From Rhodocollybia butyracea (taxonomy: Eukaryota > Basidiomycota > Agaricomycetes > Agaricales > Omphalotaceae): 17,986 nucleotides of DNA. Both the position numbers and the translations under genes were made by a program. Below are positions 9,514-17,790 of this stretch, piece after piece; the first letter of the stretch is position 1, and every line of letters begins with the position of its first letter. The notes beneath the pieces were generated by a model that saw nothing but the letters and a program-made list of their open reading frames with translations, was not told where the DNA came from and did no database searches. The stretch is from NCBI GenBank assembly GCA_015501585.1, contig JADNRY010001057.1, positions 1-17,986 of the forward strand. Direction: 5' to 3'.

Positions 9514-10413
9514 AATACCACACCGCGCCTCGAAAGTGGAAAGCAATATTTCTTTTTTGGTGGCAAGTGGTGTTGCTGTCCACCGTGTGATATCGGTCCC
9601 ATAAATATTCCGTGTACTGGGATTAGTCTATCTGTCATGCTGCCAGTGCGAAGTCCCATGAACGTTTTGAACATCCGCGCCTATCAACTATAGAATCTGG
9701 GGTCCATCTATAATCCGATATCGATTAAAGATTATTGTCAGTATGCAGTGTAGGGTACTATATTTGGTCAAATGTTTCCTGCTTAAGGCGCCCACCGCTA
9801 AGATAAATGAAATTCTCGAAGTGTTCCTTGGACAACATGATCAAACTAGCAATGTAGCATGCAATATTTATTGGGATTTCAGTACGCTTTTGACAATCAT
9901 ATAAAGAGTATGTAACGCTACATCCTTGAGAAATTAATGAACAAGCCGCTAGAAATTAAACTGGCGCTACGGTATCGAGTCAGCCAAGACCCGATACAGC
10001 TATTCTAGCTTTACCTGTACGTTTTGTACATCCCAGATCCGATATCTAGCGGAACAAATCCCATAATTTGGAGGGTGTTGCTTCTCATATGTATTGGGTC
10101 AGCTGTTGTTGAATCCCATGATAGAGCTTGAGAATGCGGGGCGTGGAAAGGAGGTGTTTGATTATGACGATTGAACGAGTTGAGTGCGTTAGTACTTACC
10201 GTAACTACCGTAACTCCATTCATTCTAGCCCCCCAAGTAGTAGTGCTTACTCATGTCTCAAATCCTGTTCTCAATCTTCGTTTCAACCCATACGAAAGTA
10301 TCTGATAGTAAACACTTGTATTCCAGTGGAATGGGACTTGGGCCCATTTGTGATGATGCGTGCTAAGAAGAGCCTTCTATACTACTAATCAATATACAGG
10401 TATAATAGGTGAT
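9514..10413. other. Intergenic between the tandem paralogs A and B
   Basis: No gene supported. The first 150 bases are alignable by eye to the region upstream of gene B (for example the TCCCAT then GAA and GAACATC blocks near 9597-9680 and 13690-13750), so the duplicated segment extends past the coding region. The remainder should hold upstream control sequence of A and the 3' UTR of B. Short frames at 10011-10388 lack any recognisable motif. Confidence 0.45.
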
Positions 10414-11203
10414 TCAGGACATTGCGTTCAGACGGTCAATGTATCGACTCATTGCGGGGCGCCGGTTGATCTCTTTATCCCATCCATTCTTCCACAACTC
10501 CCAAAGGGCATCCGATACATTGGAAGGACGTGGAGGTTTCTCACCCAGAAGGATTTTATTGGCAACTTGGAATTCACGGAGGCCGGCAGCGTAGATCTCC
10601 TGTAACAGAACTGACGTTAGCGGAGCATAATCAATCGCATTGCCAGTGTCATACCCAAGAAGTCATTGTGAACGCAAAGACATCACTTGCATATGTTCTT
10701 TTGAGGTCGTTAAATAGTTCAGGTGCCATCCATCGATAGACAGAAGCTAACCCCCTGCCTCGCATCAAAGGAGTGTTATCAAGGATCTTCAGGAGTCCAG
10801 TGTCTGCAAGGCGTGGGTTACCTCGCTCATCAATCAAAATACTAGCCTTGAAGAGATAATATAATTCTGACACAGTTGAAATTTAGAAATGCTTACAGCC
10901 CGGATATCACCATGCACAAGGTTGTGGGCTGGAGAAGAAAATTTATCAGCAAATAGGTTAAATATCAATAACAAACCTGAACAGACAATGAAGATACATG
11001 ACACCATTTGCAACCCCTTTGGTGAGTGTCAATTGATCATATATGTTGTTTGATTTGAGATATTCAGTGAGGAGACCCGTGATTTGAGATATCAAGAAGA
11101 TGATTCTTGGGCTCTAATAGCTGACTCACCTTTGATCATCCAAGAAGTTACAATAGCGGGAAATTGGCCAAATTCAGGCAAGACTGGGGCGGTGGTAACA
11201 CCG

Positions 11204-11785
11204 TAGTGTTGTGCCGGCTGGGGCCCGGCTCAGAAGCCCCGGCTACGGCTCAAAAGCCCCGGCCAAGGCTCGTCAAAAATCTGAGCCGGGCCCTAGCCCC
11301 CACGAAGGGCCGGCTCAAAGCCGGCTCAGGCTCAGGCCGGGGCCCAAGCGCTAAAGAGACATGTCTTGAGGCGCTAAGCTCCCCGTCCTGGGTGGATTCT
11401 ACACCATGATACTTTTGGCTTTCTGGTTGCTTTCTGAGTGTGTGCAGGTTATACACCTGCTTTTTGAGATGATTTGGATCTGTAAGGCCAATGCAATTCA
11501 TTCATCAGATAGGTGGAACAAATTGTTTGACACTAATGGAGCCTTTTTTTCAGCCTGGTTAATATCTCTGGAAACCATGAGTGTAAAATTGGGCATAAGT
11601 GATGATACATGTAGTGTAATTTCTGGCGTGCTGCTCTATGCTTCATTTAGCGCTGAGCTCCGGCTCAGGCCCTGGCCCAGGGCTTTGAGAATTCTGAGCC
11701 GGGCCTTGAGCCCCCCTGAGCCCTATGACGGCTGGGGCCAGGCTAGGCTCAAAGACGGCCCTGAGCCGTAGCCGGCACATCACTA
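11204..11785. mobile_element. hAT-like non-autonomous element (MITE) inserted in gene B exon 2
   Basis: A 582-bp insertion with 16-bp terminal inverted repeats differing at one base: TAGTGTTGTGCCGGCT at 11204-11219 and, inverted at the right end, TAGTGATGTGCCGGCT. The flanks are AACACCG (11197-11203) and AACACCA (11786-11792), a 7-bp target duplication with one difference. Termini fit the hAT pattern YARNG; hAT duplications are usually 8 bp, so one base is uncertain. Both subterminal arms (about 11220-11345 and 11650-11770) are GC-rich with about 12 copies of GGCTCA/TGAGCC, while the centre is AT-rich. There is no transposase, so it needs a helper. Removing element plus one flank leaves exon 2 with 136 nt versus 127 in A, the same phase. 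Confidence 0.8.
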
Positions 11786-12031
11786 AACACCAATAAGACG
11801 GACCAGATTGTTGTGCTTTAATCTACGCCAGGTCTTCAGTTCCTGGGAGAGGGACTACAAAGGATAGTTCAATACGGATCTGACCAGAATAGCATGATGC
11901 ATCCGACACACCGACTCAAATGTTCTGTGCTCTTGAACACTACTCTGTAGATCAAACCCAGTATGCAGGCACTTGATGGCAACAACGTGCCCAAAAACGT
12001 CTGCATCGAAGACGCCACGATGGATCGTCTA

Positions 12032-12054
12032 GTCACAGACCTTCGGTCTGTGAC
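12032..12054. repeat. Perfect 10-bp palindrome with 3-nt loop in gene B
   Basis: Arms GTCACAGACC and GGTCTGTGAC flank TTC. It replaces the sequence that in gene A links the linker to the Gly-rich loop; B is about 8 nt shorter there and shifted in frame. The form suits a transposon excision scar or a tiny palindromic insertion. Confidence 0.6.
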
Positions 12055-12676
12055 CTGCTAACCTTGGAAGTGATATCCATGTCCTTCAAGTCGGAGGCGA
12101 CAGGAATGGAAGGCTTGTCTCTGTCAGAACGGTGACTAGAATCTCCACTGCCACTAGAACCCCCAGGCCGCTGTGATCTGCACTACCACTGGAACCCCCA
12201 GAGCCTCTTTGACTAGATTGAGATTCCAACCCAGTAACCCTCATATCATACACAAGTACATCGTTCCCTATGGCGATTGCTACTCGCTTCCATGGATAAT
12301 CTAAAGCGAGGCACTGGGCACTAGATGGCAGACCAGTGATATATCTCTTGTGGCTGATATCCCGGACAAGGAGCTGAGAACCACTCAATATAACCAAGAT
12401 GGTGTTGTCAGGGTCAAAAATGAGTCGGTCGATACGGCCTGCTCGAAAAGGCGGGATTATTTCCAGATATTTAATAGACTCTTTATTTGTTGCATCCCCA
12501 AGGCATACAACACCACTTATGTCCCCTGCAGCGATCCATCGTACATCATGTGACCAAACGCAGGCGCTGATTTTGGTTTGTATGCCAGCTGCACTGAACT
12601 GTGAAGGATGAGGTTCAACTTGCAATGATCCATATGGATTACTAGTAGGATAACTGAGATACTGCAGTGAACCATC

Positions 12677-13060
12677 TGTAGGAATTTATGGATAGGCAGA
12701 TTTGCAAGTGCCTTGGTGTACAAACCTGGACTGACTCATATGAACTGGAGTCATAATGTGTCAATATTGCATTGACTCATTTGTAGTACATAGTTACTGT
12801 GCATTGAGTCATTGACTGTGCTTGACTGTGCAATAATTCTAAATGACTCATAATGACTTGCCTGGACTTAAAGCAAGTCAATTCCCTTATGTAGTGTAGT
12901 ATACAATTGTATGGTATATAAGTACCTAGTTTTATGGAATGAGACCCCATCGGGTTATTGACCCAGGGCTTTACCCATCTCTACCCTCTGGTGTGCTTTT
13001 GTCCCCACATTTGGAGGATGAGCATAGCTTGTATCTGAATTTTCCCCCTTTACAACAACA
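12677..13060. mobile_element. Solo LTR of an LTR retrotransposon inside gene B exon 1
   Basis: This 384-bp block interrupts the propeller coding sequence exactly between GYGDG and SLQY, where gene A reads GYKDGSLQY. It begins TGTAGGAATT and ends TACAACAACA (the TG...CA ends of LTRs). It is flanked by a perfect 5-bp duplication CCATC (12672-12676 and 13061-13065). A TATATAAG motif sits internally near 12915, where an LTR promoter would be. No internal gag/pol or second LTR is present, so it is what remains after LTR-LTR recombination. Deleting the LTR and one CCATC restores the frame relative to A. The Gypsy or Copia class cannot be told from the LTR alone. Confidence 0.85.
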
Positions 13061-13588
13061 CCATCACCATAGCCTAACACAAGGGAAATTCCCTCATGGG
13101 CACAAGCGATAGCTGTTGGGGGCATATGAAGGCATCCATAAGATGAATAATTCATGCTATTGCCCTTGTATAGAGATCCTCCGCTTACAGCAAAGAAGTT
13201 ATCGGCCTGGCTGGAGTCGATGGCGGTATGCCCAGAAGCCCAAGTGGACCCCACCATGCTCCATGTTAATGCTCCGCTAGGATCTCGCCTAAACAGCTGG
13301 CTGTAGGGGCCTTCCCTAGATAGAAGAATTTTGTTTGCCTCAGTGCGCAAAAATAGCCAGAGAAATAGTTCTCCACTTTCCTTGCACTTGAGCCATCATT
13401 GATGTTCAAGAAAGAGACAGAAGAAGGGCTCGTGTCTTTCCCAACAGCTAGAAGGTTTCCATCGGCAGAGAATGATAGAGAGGAGCTGACATAGCCAACA
13501 GGAAAGCTGCTGGTTACAAGGGTAGATTTGACAAACGTATACTTGAAGGAAGATGTCATTCTTAGGGGAGATTTAATCTCAGAGGCAG

Positions 13589-13597
13589 CTTATAAAA
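13589..13597 (-). promoter_or_regulatory. TATA box of pseudogene B
   Basis: TTTTATAAG on the minus strand, 35-38 nt before the former ATG at 13559. It is collinear with the gene A TATA box and still intact. Confidence 0.55.
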
Positions 13598-14969
13598 CAC
13601 CACACAAATCTGATATTTGAGGTGAAGTAGCAATCCGCAGTCTGGCTGAAGTCTGGTGTCGCCAGGGACAGTCTGTTTATGGGCTATCAGTCCCATGAAA
13701 TTTTGTCTTTGTATTAGGCCCTCTCAACGCTACGAGGTCTCCTGAACATCTCTCTGGCCTACCTTCTGAGAAATTGATCTGCTGGAACAGCAAAGTACGA
13801 GCAAAGTATGAGCCGTTATGATATTACAGTCACTGCTGATTATATGGTACATGTGAGCATTATAGAGTACTGTGGATTTTCAGATCCTTCCTTCCTTTCA
13901 ATACCGCTGATGACGAATTACAACAATTACAACATTCTCTGTCACATTTCACTGTCACTATCAAACTAGGTACATGTATATACCCTTCAATGTACATCGT
14001 TTATCTAGCCATTGATGAGGCGGGTGGATCTGCAGCATCTTAGTTGCGAGCTCGTACACTCCTCTCCCAATGGTTCCAGCATTCAGCACTTGGGACCATC
14101 CTGTGTAATAAACTCCTCCTCCCCTCCTTCCTTCCAGAGTGGCCGTATGTGGCAACTACGATGCGGATCGGCCAAAGGGCCAAAGGACCAAAGAAGCCTT
14201 CATGATCACCAGGCAAACGAATACGTGAGAGCTTGCAGCTCAAGGCCTCAAGTAGATATTGGCGAGATCTCAAGACTCCTGCTCCTTTACAGTCTGTGTC
14301 ATTTCGCAGCTCAGGTTTCGCAACTCAAATCATCTAACCTTCCAAAACCCACTCTGTAACGCGATACCTCTCTCCGCATTCAGCCCCCATTGCTTGCCTC
14401 ACGTCTACCAAGGTGAATGATCATAAGGGCAGTTAAAGTTACTTACATTTGATGATGAGATCTGGCGCACTTATGTACAGAAATCAAAAAAAGAGGTAGA
14501 GATAGAGATAGGTCCCTTGTAGTGACCGCGAAGCGCTGGTAGATGCAGAGACAGTGGGTTTTCTTGGAACTTTTTGAACGGTTGCAGCTAGACACATAGT
14601 CCCTTTTGAAAACGGAGAGGTTATCTTTTACCAGTTTTTCGGGCGACTTTCTGGAAGATGCAATATTTATGCAGAGACCATGCTGTACCACTAGTATATT
14701 AAACATCCCTACTTTTATTTCGATTTTACAACACAGCCACAGACCCAACATCGAAGCAGTGCTACTATTACATCAAATACCCATGCATAAACAAGCTTTT
14801 AGCGCTTTGTTGGCATTCTAAATATGGTAATAAAACAACTTTGACCGCAGCTATCACTGTAATTTCGCTTCAGGGACCTATTATATATGTAAAGATACTA
14901 TCTACACTCTTATAGGGCGGAATATCCATGTAGAAGCAGGCTTTTTAGGCCGCTTTTACTGTTTTGATG

Positions 14970-14991
14970 GCATTACCCAATTTGGTAATGC
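14970..14991. repeat. 22-bp near-perfect palindrome
   Basis: Arms GCATTACC and GGTAATGC pair around CAATTT, with one mismatch in the inner part. It lies inside the second copy of the diverged repeat described for this region. Confidence 0.5.
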
Positions 14992-15129
14992 TCAAGCCAG
15001 CTTTGACCAAATGTCATCTAGATTTTTCAATGCAATCCATCCCCTTATGGTGCCTAATCCACCTCGGAGTAGTGCTCAAATATTAATACATTATATATAG
15101 TCTTGTTTGGGCTAGCTACCATCCCAGAA

Positions 15130-15147
15130 ATTGCCTAAATAGGCAAT
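15130..15147. repeat. 18-bp palindrome, 8-bp arms
   Basis: ATTGCCTA and TAGGCAAT separated by AA. No neighbouring gene explains it; it could be a protein-binding site or a transposon scar. Confidence 0.5.
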
Positions 15148-15674
15148 AACCTATTTTTGTCCATCCACCCAAAAGCTGCAACAAACAAATCACATGACCT
15201 CATCAAATGCGAACACAGAGGGATTAAATGCCCTACACTCTTACTGTACAGTAGCTTACTGGGTTTATTATCATAATCTCCACAACAGGTACTGGGGGTA
15301 TTTAAATAATGCTACTGCAATGGGTGAACAGAAAGCACAACTACCGTGTTTTCCAGTCTGTTGTAGGTATCCGGGCAGTGGGGACTCGAGCCGTGAGGCT
15401 CCCTCAGGAGATTGGGATACAAGTGCTCTATTGCTCTATATTACTTGGCCTTCATACCTGGCCTTATATACTACAGTATGGGTACTCTACAGGTGTCTAC
15501 CGGGTCTGTAAGTATTACTAAGTACCTTGGTAAGTAAATCAGTAAGCAACGTCGGAGGAATATGCCGTGATCGAGTTCCGGAAGAGTGCCAGTTCAGAGC
15601 CCTATGCTAAAGTTTGTTACATTCTCTCAAGTTTAGATTGTTACTAGAACCTCTTAACCCGTTAGTTCTACGCT

Positions 15675-15707
15675 CAGATAAGGTGTGCCTCGCATTGTAC
15701 TTATCTG
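15675..15707. promoter_or_regulatory. Inverted pair of GATA-factor sites upstream of the 15764 gene
   Basis: CAGATAAG (15675-15682) and CTTATCTG (15700-15707) form a perfect 8-bp inverted repeat with a 17-nt spacer. Both contain AGATAA, matching the HGATAR core of fungal GATA factors, which often act on paired sites in nitrogen, iron or light control. The pair ends 56 nt before the ATG at 15764, so it is well placed as an upstream activating or repressing element. The assignment rests on motif and position only. Confidence 0.45.
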
Positions 15708-15763
15708 CCTTTTGAAATTGATTTTGACTCACACATTAGCACCGGGTTGCTACTGCAGCAGAC

Positions 15764-16310
15764 ATGGGAGACTACCAGAACACCGGCAACTGGGTTACTC
15801 TGAAAAGCGCTTCATGCTACACGATAATTGAGAAGAGCAGCTCGAGCAGTATTGTTACTATGACCCTTACATCGGTAGACAAGGTGGCGACTTGGAACGG
15901 CGGGAGCACGTCGTTCAGCCCCAGCTCTTTCCGTAGGCTTTTGCGTTATATTTTGGAACGTAATTGACACTGTGCTGCAGGGGTTGCTGGATACCTTCAT
16001 TACAAGAGACTTAATAAGCTCAAGGACGCTATATATGCCAACTACAACAACGACCGTGTAGTTTTCTATGAAAATGACTGGACGGGCCGCGATTTTGTTG
16101 GTTTTGTGCGTTTCCAGCTTCTGGAGCTTCTATGCTGACATTTCTGTATCCGTTAATTTTTAGTTCATCCGTGGGTGTCTTTGTTCAAAAAGTAAACTGA
16201 TAATCTAACGACAAATTATAGCTCTGGAAGATGAAACACAGGAACTTGGATATAAGTCAACAACGTCCACCGCTTTAACATTTACTAATGTCAAGTGGGT
16301 AGACACCTGA
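15764..16310 (+). CDS. Small protein of unknown function with a beta/gamma-crystallin-like motif
   Basis: Exon 1 runs 15764-15932 from ATG. A 48-nt intron (GTAGGC...GCAG, 15933-15980, phase 1) joins it to exon 2 at 15981-16105. The protein reads DYQNTGNWVTLKSASCY, DKVATWNGGSTSF, then FRVAGYLHYKRLNKLKD and VVFYENDWTGRDFVGF. The last segment resembles the Y-E-x-x-x-x-G-R Greek-key signature of beta/gamma-crystallins, one residue short, so this is only a suggestion. The final exon is 16222-16310 (LEDETQELGY ... FTNVKWVDT, TGA). The link between exon 2 and the final exon is ambiguous: a 58-nt intron to 16164 and a very short exon ending 16170 (then a 51-nt intron) fits frame and length best. Total is about 130 residues. 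No signal peptide or membrane span is seen, so it is probably cytosolic. Confidence 0.6.
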
Positions 16311-16942
16311 AGCAGTTGTAATTTATCAGTGTCTTGGGCCTGAGTATTTCAGCAAGTGAATTGTGCTATGCAGCCATCCCCCTTTTGTATAAATATTAGT
16401 AGCTTCTGGTTGAACTGATTCCTTACCTTCACTCAATTCAGTGGACCCAAAATGGGCCATTGTTAAAAACACTAGGTACAAAGTAAATGTAAATTTGACT
16501 TGAATATTTGCAAAGCTTCTCAACCTGAGAAGCATGGCATACCCCATCGACTACAAATATTGGGCCATCGTGGTTAGTAGCCACGGACCACTGATTGCTA
16601 AGTAAGTTCTCTTCAAATTCTCATAGACTTGAGGGCTGGTTACAAAGGCGATGGAATTTGTTATGAGGCATTTTGCTAGGAGGAGATGCTGATGAGTGAC
16701 GGTCGAGTCTACTGAAGTTGAACGAGTGAAGTGTACTTAATTACTTATACAGCCGTCACGTACACTCTCTCACTACACTCAGTCATTCGGGTTTTTGACT
16801 AACGACTCGGAGGGGTACGAACCAGCATCCTACGCTATTCTTCACAGTACTTAATCATCGCCTATGGTATTCCCAAGAAACGTTCCGACTCAAAACGTCA
16901 TATCATAAAATTTCGCTAGCTTTGATTACGGAGAACCAGACG
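16311..16942. other. Intergenic; hairpin and a doubtful tiny exon
   Basis: A perfect 8-bp inverted repeat (GCTTCTCA at 16515-16522, TGAGAAGC at 16526-16533) sits just before an ATG at 16534. That ATG opens 23 codons (MAYPIDYKYW...) ending at a GTAAGT donor-like site, but I cannot find a matching next exon: the first acceptor gives only a 25-nt intron. Otherwise there is an imperfect inverted repeat around AGTGTAC/GTACACT (about 16727-16770) and no gene. Confidence 0.35.
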
Positions 16943-17370
16943 CTAAGTACTTGTATAGTGATTTCTTATCCATTTCGCCAGCCTAACAGCGTTGTTTCGA
17001 CGTCCAAAAAATATTCTGGGTCCTAAATGCAATGCAAGACCTAAGTATCAATAAACGAAGCAATAAACGAAGCAAAGGCCAAATAAGAACGATTCATACC
17101 TTCAATAGCAATGATAATCCGTCCACCTTCAAGGCAGCATCCCTCATACGTGGATTTCTGGCCAGCGCTCAAGCCATACCAGTGAGCAATATCCAAGATC
17201 CCGCCGTTGTCGTACGAAACGCCAGACATGTGCTGTCCGCAGGTATAAGTGGGTGCGATGGCCTTTTGCGCAGAGTCGTCGGGAGCGCAGAAGCAGCTCC
17301 AGGCGTTCCCTAGGGTGATGTAGGGTGCGACGGCGACGATGGCGAGGAGGGCGGTGGATCTGAACAACAT
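16943..17370 (-). CDS. Small secreted cysteine-rich protein (effector-like)
   Basis: ATG at 17370 begins a clear signal peptide (MLFRSTALLAIVAVAPYITL, cleavage probably after GNA, residue 23). The mature part has Cys at 26, 28, 44, 78 and 79 (WSCFCAPDD, TYTCGQHM, YEGCCLEGG) and no recognised domain. Exon 1 ends at 17100 in phase 1. A 59-nt intron (17099-17041, GTATGA...TTAG) leads to an exon open to TAG at 16945-16943, giving about 122 residues. That C-terminal exon is basic (FFGRRNNAVRLAKWIRN) and less certain. Five cysteines in the mature chain suggests either one unpaired Cys or that the true last exon adds another. Size, secretion and Cys content are those of fungal small secreted proteins, including effectors, but no role can be assigned. 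Confidence 0.65.
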
Positions 17371-17375
17371 GATTC

Positions 17376-17432
17376 CTGTAATAAGAAGAATACAGATTGG
17401 CGTAAGTGAGTAGAAGAATGTTATGTGCCCAC
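17376..17432 (-). other. 5'-UTR intron of the small secreted protein gene
   Basis: A 57-nt GT-AG intron (donor GTGGGC at 17432, acceptor TTACAG ending 17376) ends 5 nt before the ATG at 17370. It fits the TATA box at 17539-17546, which places transcription start near 17510. Upstream exon sequence has no in-frame start, so it is probably untranslated. Confidence 0.5.
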
Positions 17433-17538
17433 CTAGTCAACTCGAGGGTTATGTGGATAGGTTATCGAACAGAGATATATCGACGCAAGTGCAAGGCTCA
17501 GACGTTGCCCGATGCTTTTCTAGGTTCCTTTTCATGGG

Positions 17539-17546
17539 TTTTTATA
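17539..17546 (-). promoter_or_regulatory. TATA box of the small secreted protein gene
   Basis: TATAAAAA on the minus strand, about 110 nt upstream of the spliced-out UTR intron's donor and 170 nt from the ATG. Unlike the other three TATA-ATG pairs here, the leader is long and contains an intron. Confidence 0.5.
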
Positions 17547-17790
17547 CATTTTCGACTTTAACCTTTCCAGAAGGACGGAGGGAGCGGGAAATCCAGATCT
17601 TCAGGCACTATCTGGGCGTACGCAGCCACCTGCAGCCACTTGAGTGTTTATTTGGGGTCAGCAGAGGTCAGCAGGCAGCACTAGACATTTTAGGGCACAT
17701 TAACAATCTTAACAACTAATTAACAGCTTGTCTCGAAACACTCCACCCTATTCAGAACAGCTCAATCTTTGACGGAAAATCCAAAACTTG
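17547..17790. other. Intergenic with two short direct repeats
   Basis: GCAGCCAC occurs at 17622-17629 and 17632-17639. GGTCAGCAG occurs at 17656-17664 and 17666-17674. Both pairs have a 10-bp period and lie upstream of the secreted-protein TATA box, so they could be regulatory. No gene is seen. Confidence 0.4.

Larger units (their letters stand above)
10414..13559 (-). pseudogene. Gene B: tandem paralog of gene A, disrupted by two transposons, frameshifts and a lost splice acceptor
   Basis: Exons align one-to-one with gene A: 13559-11912, 11854-11130, 11076-10987, 10928-10897, 10846-10655 and 10599-10414 (TGA at 10416-10414). Exons 3 and 4 are the same length as in A (90 and 32 nt). The start MTSSFKYTFVKSTLV matches A's MATSFKYTFVKSTLV. 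Lesions: a 1-nt loss near 13352-13357, a solo LTR at 12677-13060 in the propeller, a 1-nt loss near 12161-12170 in a Gly/Ser linker repeat, a shortened region with a palindrome at 12032-12054 that shifts frame before the kinase N-lobe, a hAT-like element at 11204-11785 in exon 2, and the intron 2 acceptor reading GG instead of AG at 11078-11077. The kinase part keeps VAIK, HGDIRA, ADTG and MAPE and, like A, has Ser where Asn is expected. It cannot make the full protein, although a short transcript from 5' or 3' parts is conceivable. Confidence 0.88.
13598..15763. other. Long AT-rich intergenic stretch; palindromes and a diverged repeat, no supported gene
   Basis: The left end continues the sequence duplicated upstream of gene A (to about 13750). 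Minus-strand frames at 13961-14273 and a plus-strand frame at 15194-15511 are open, but they lack homology I can recognise and have odd composition (Tyr/Trp-rich), so I do not call genes. A pyrimidine-rich CTTCCAG near 14128 resembles an acceptor without a matching exon. Segments near 14789-14848 and 14944-15010 are diverged copies of each other (both TGGCATT...GGTAAT...CTTTGACC), possibly remnants of one transposon family. Confidence 0.4.

Noticed and set aside
11406..11771. 121-codon plus-strand open frame within the hAT-like element
   Set aside because: Its ends are readings of the GC-rich subterminal repeats and its middle has no transposase motif.
11204..11785. Element ends TAGTG...CACTA suggested a CACTA (En/Spm) transposon
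   Set aside because: The orientation is reversed: CACTA elements start CACTA and end TAGTG. The flanking duplication of about 7 bp is also too long for CACTA (3 bp). hAT fits better.
13961..14273. Two overlapping minus-strand frames (64 and 77 codons)
   Set aside because: One has a faint DKR-x-T resemblance to the kinase C-terminus of gene A, but it is too short and no other kinase motif lies nearby.
15194..15511. 105-codon plus-strand frame starting with ATG
   Set aside because: Extreme Tyr/Trp/Cys content, no domain, no promoter motif and no introns, unlike the supported genes here.
16534..16605. Tiny exon-like frame MAYPIDYKYW... ending at a GTAAGT site
   Set aside because: The first downstream acceptor would give a 25-nt intron, and no later exon extends it convincingly.
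16800..16850. GGTTCGTACCCC on the minus strand looked like a tRNA T-arm
   Set aside because: No acceptor stem, D-arm or anticodon arm could be folded around it.
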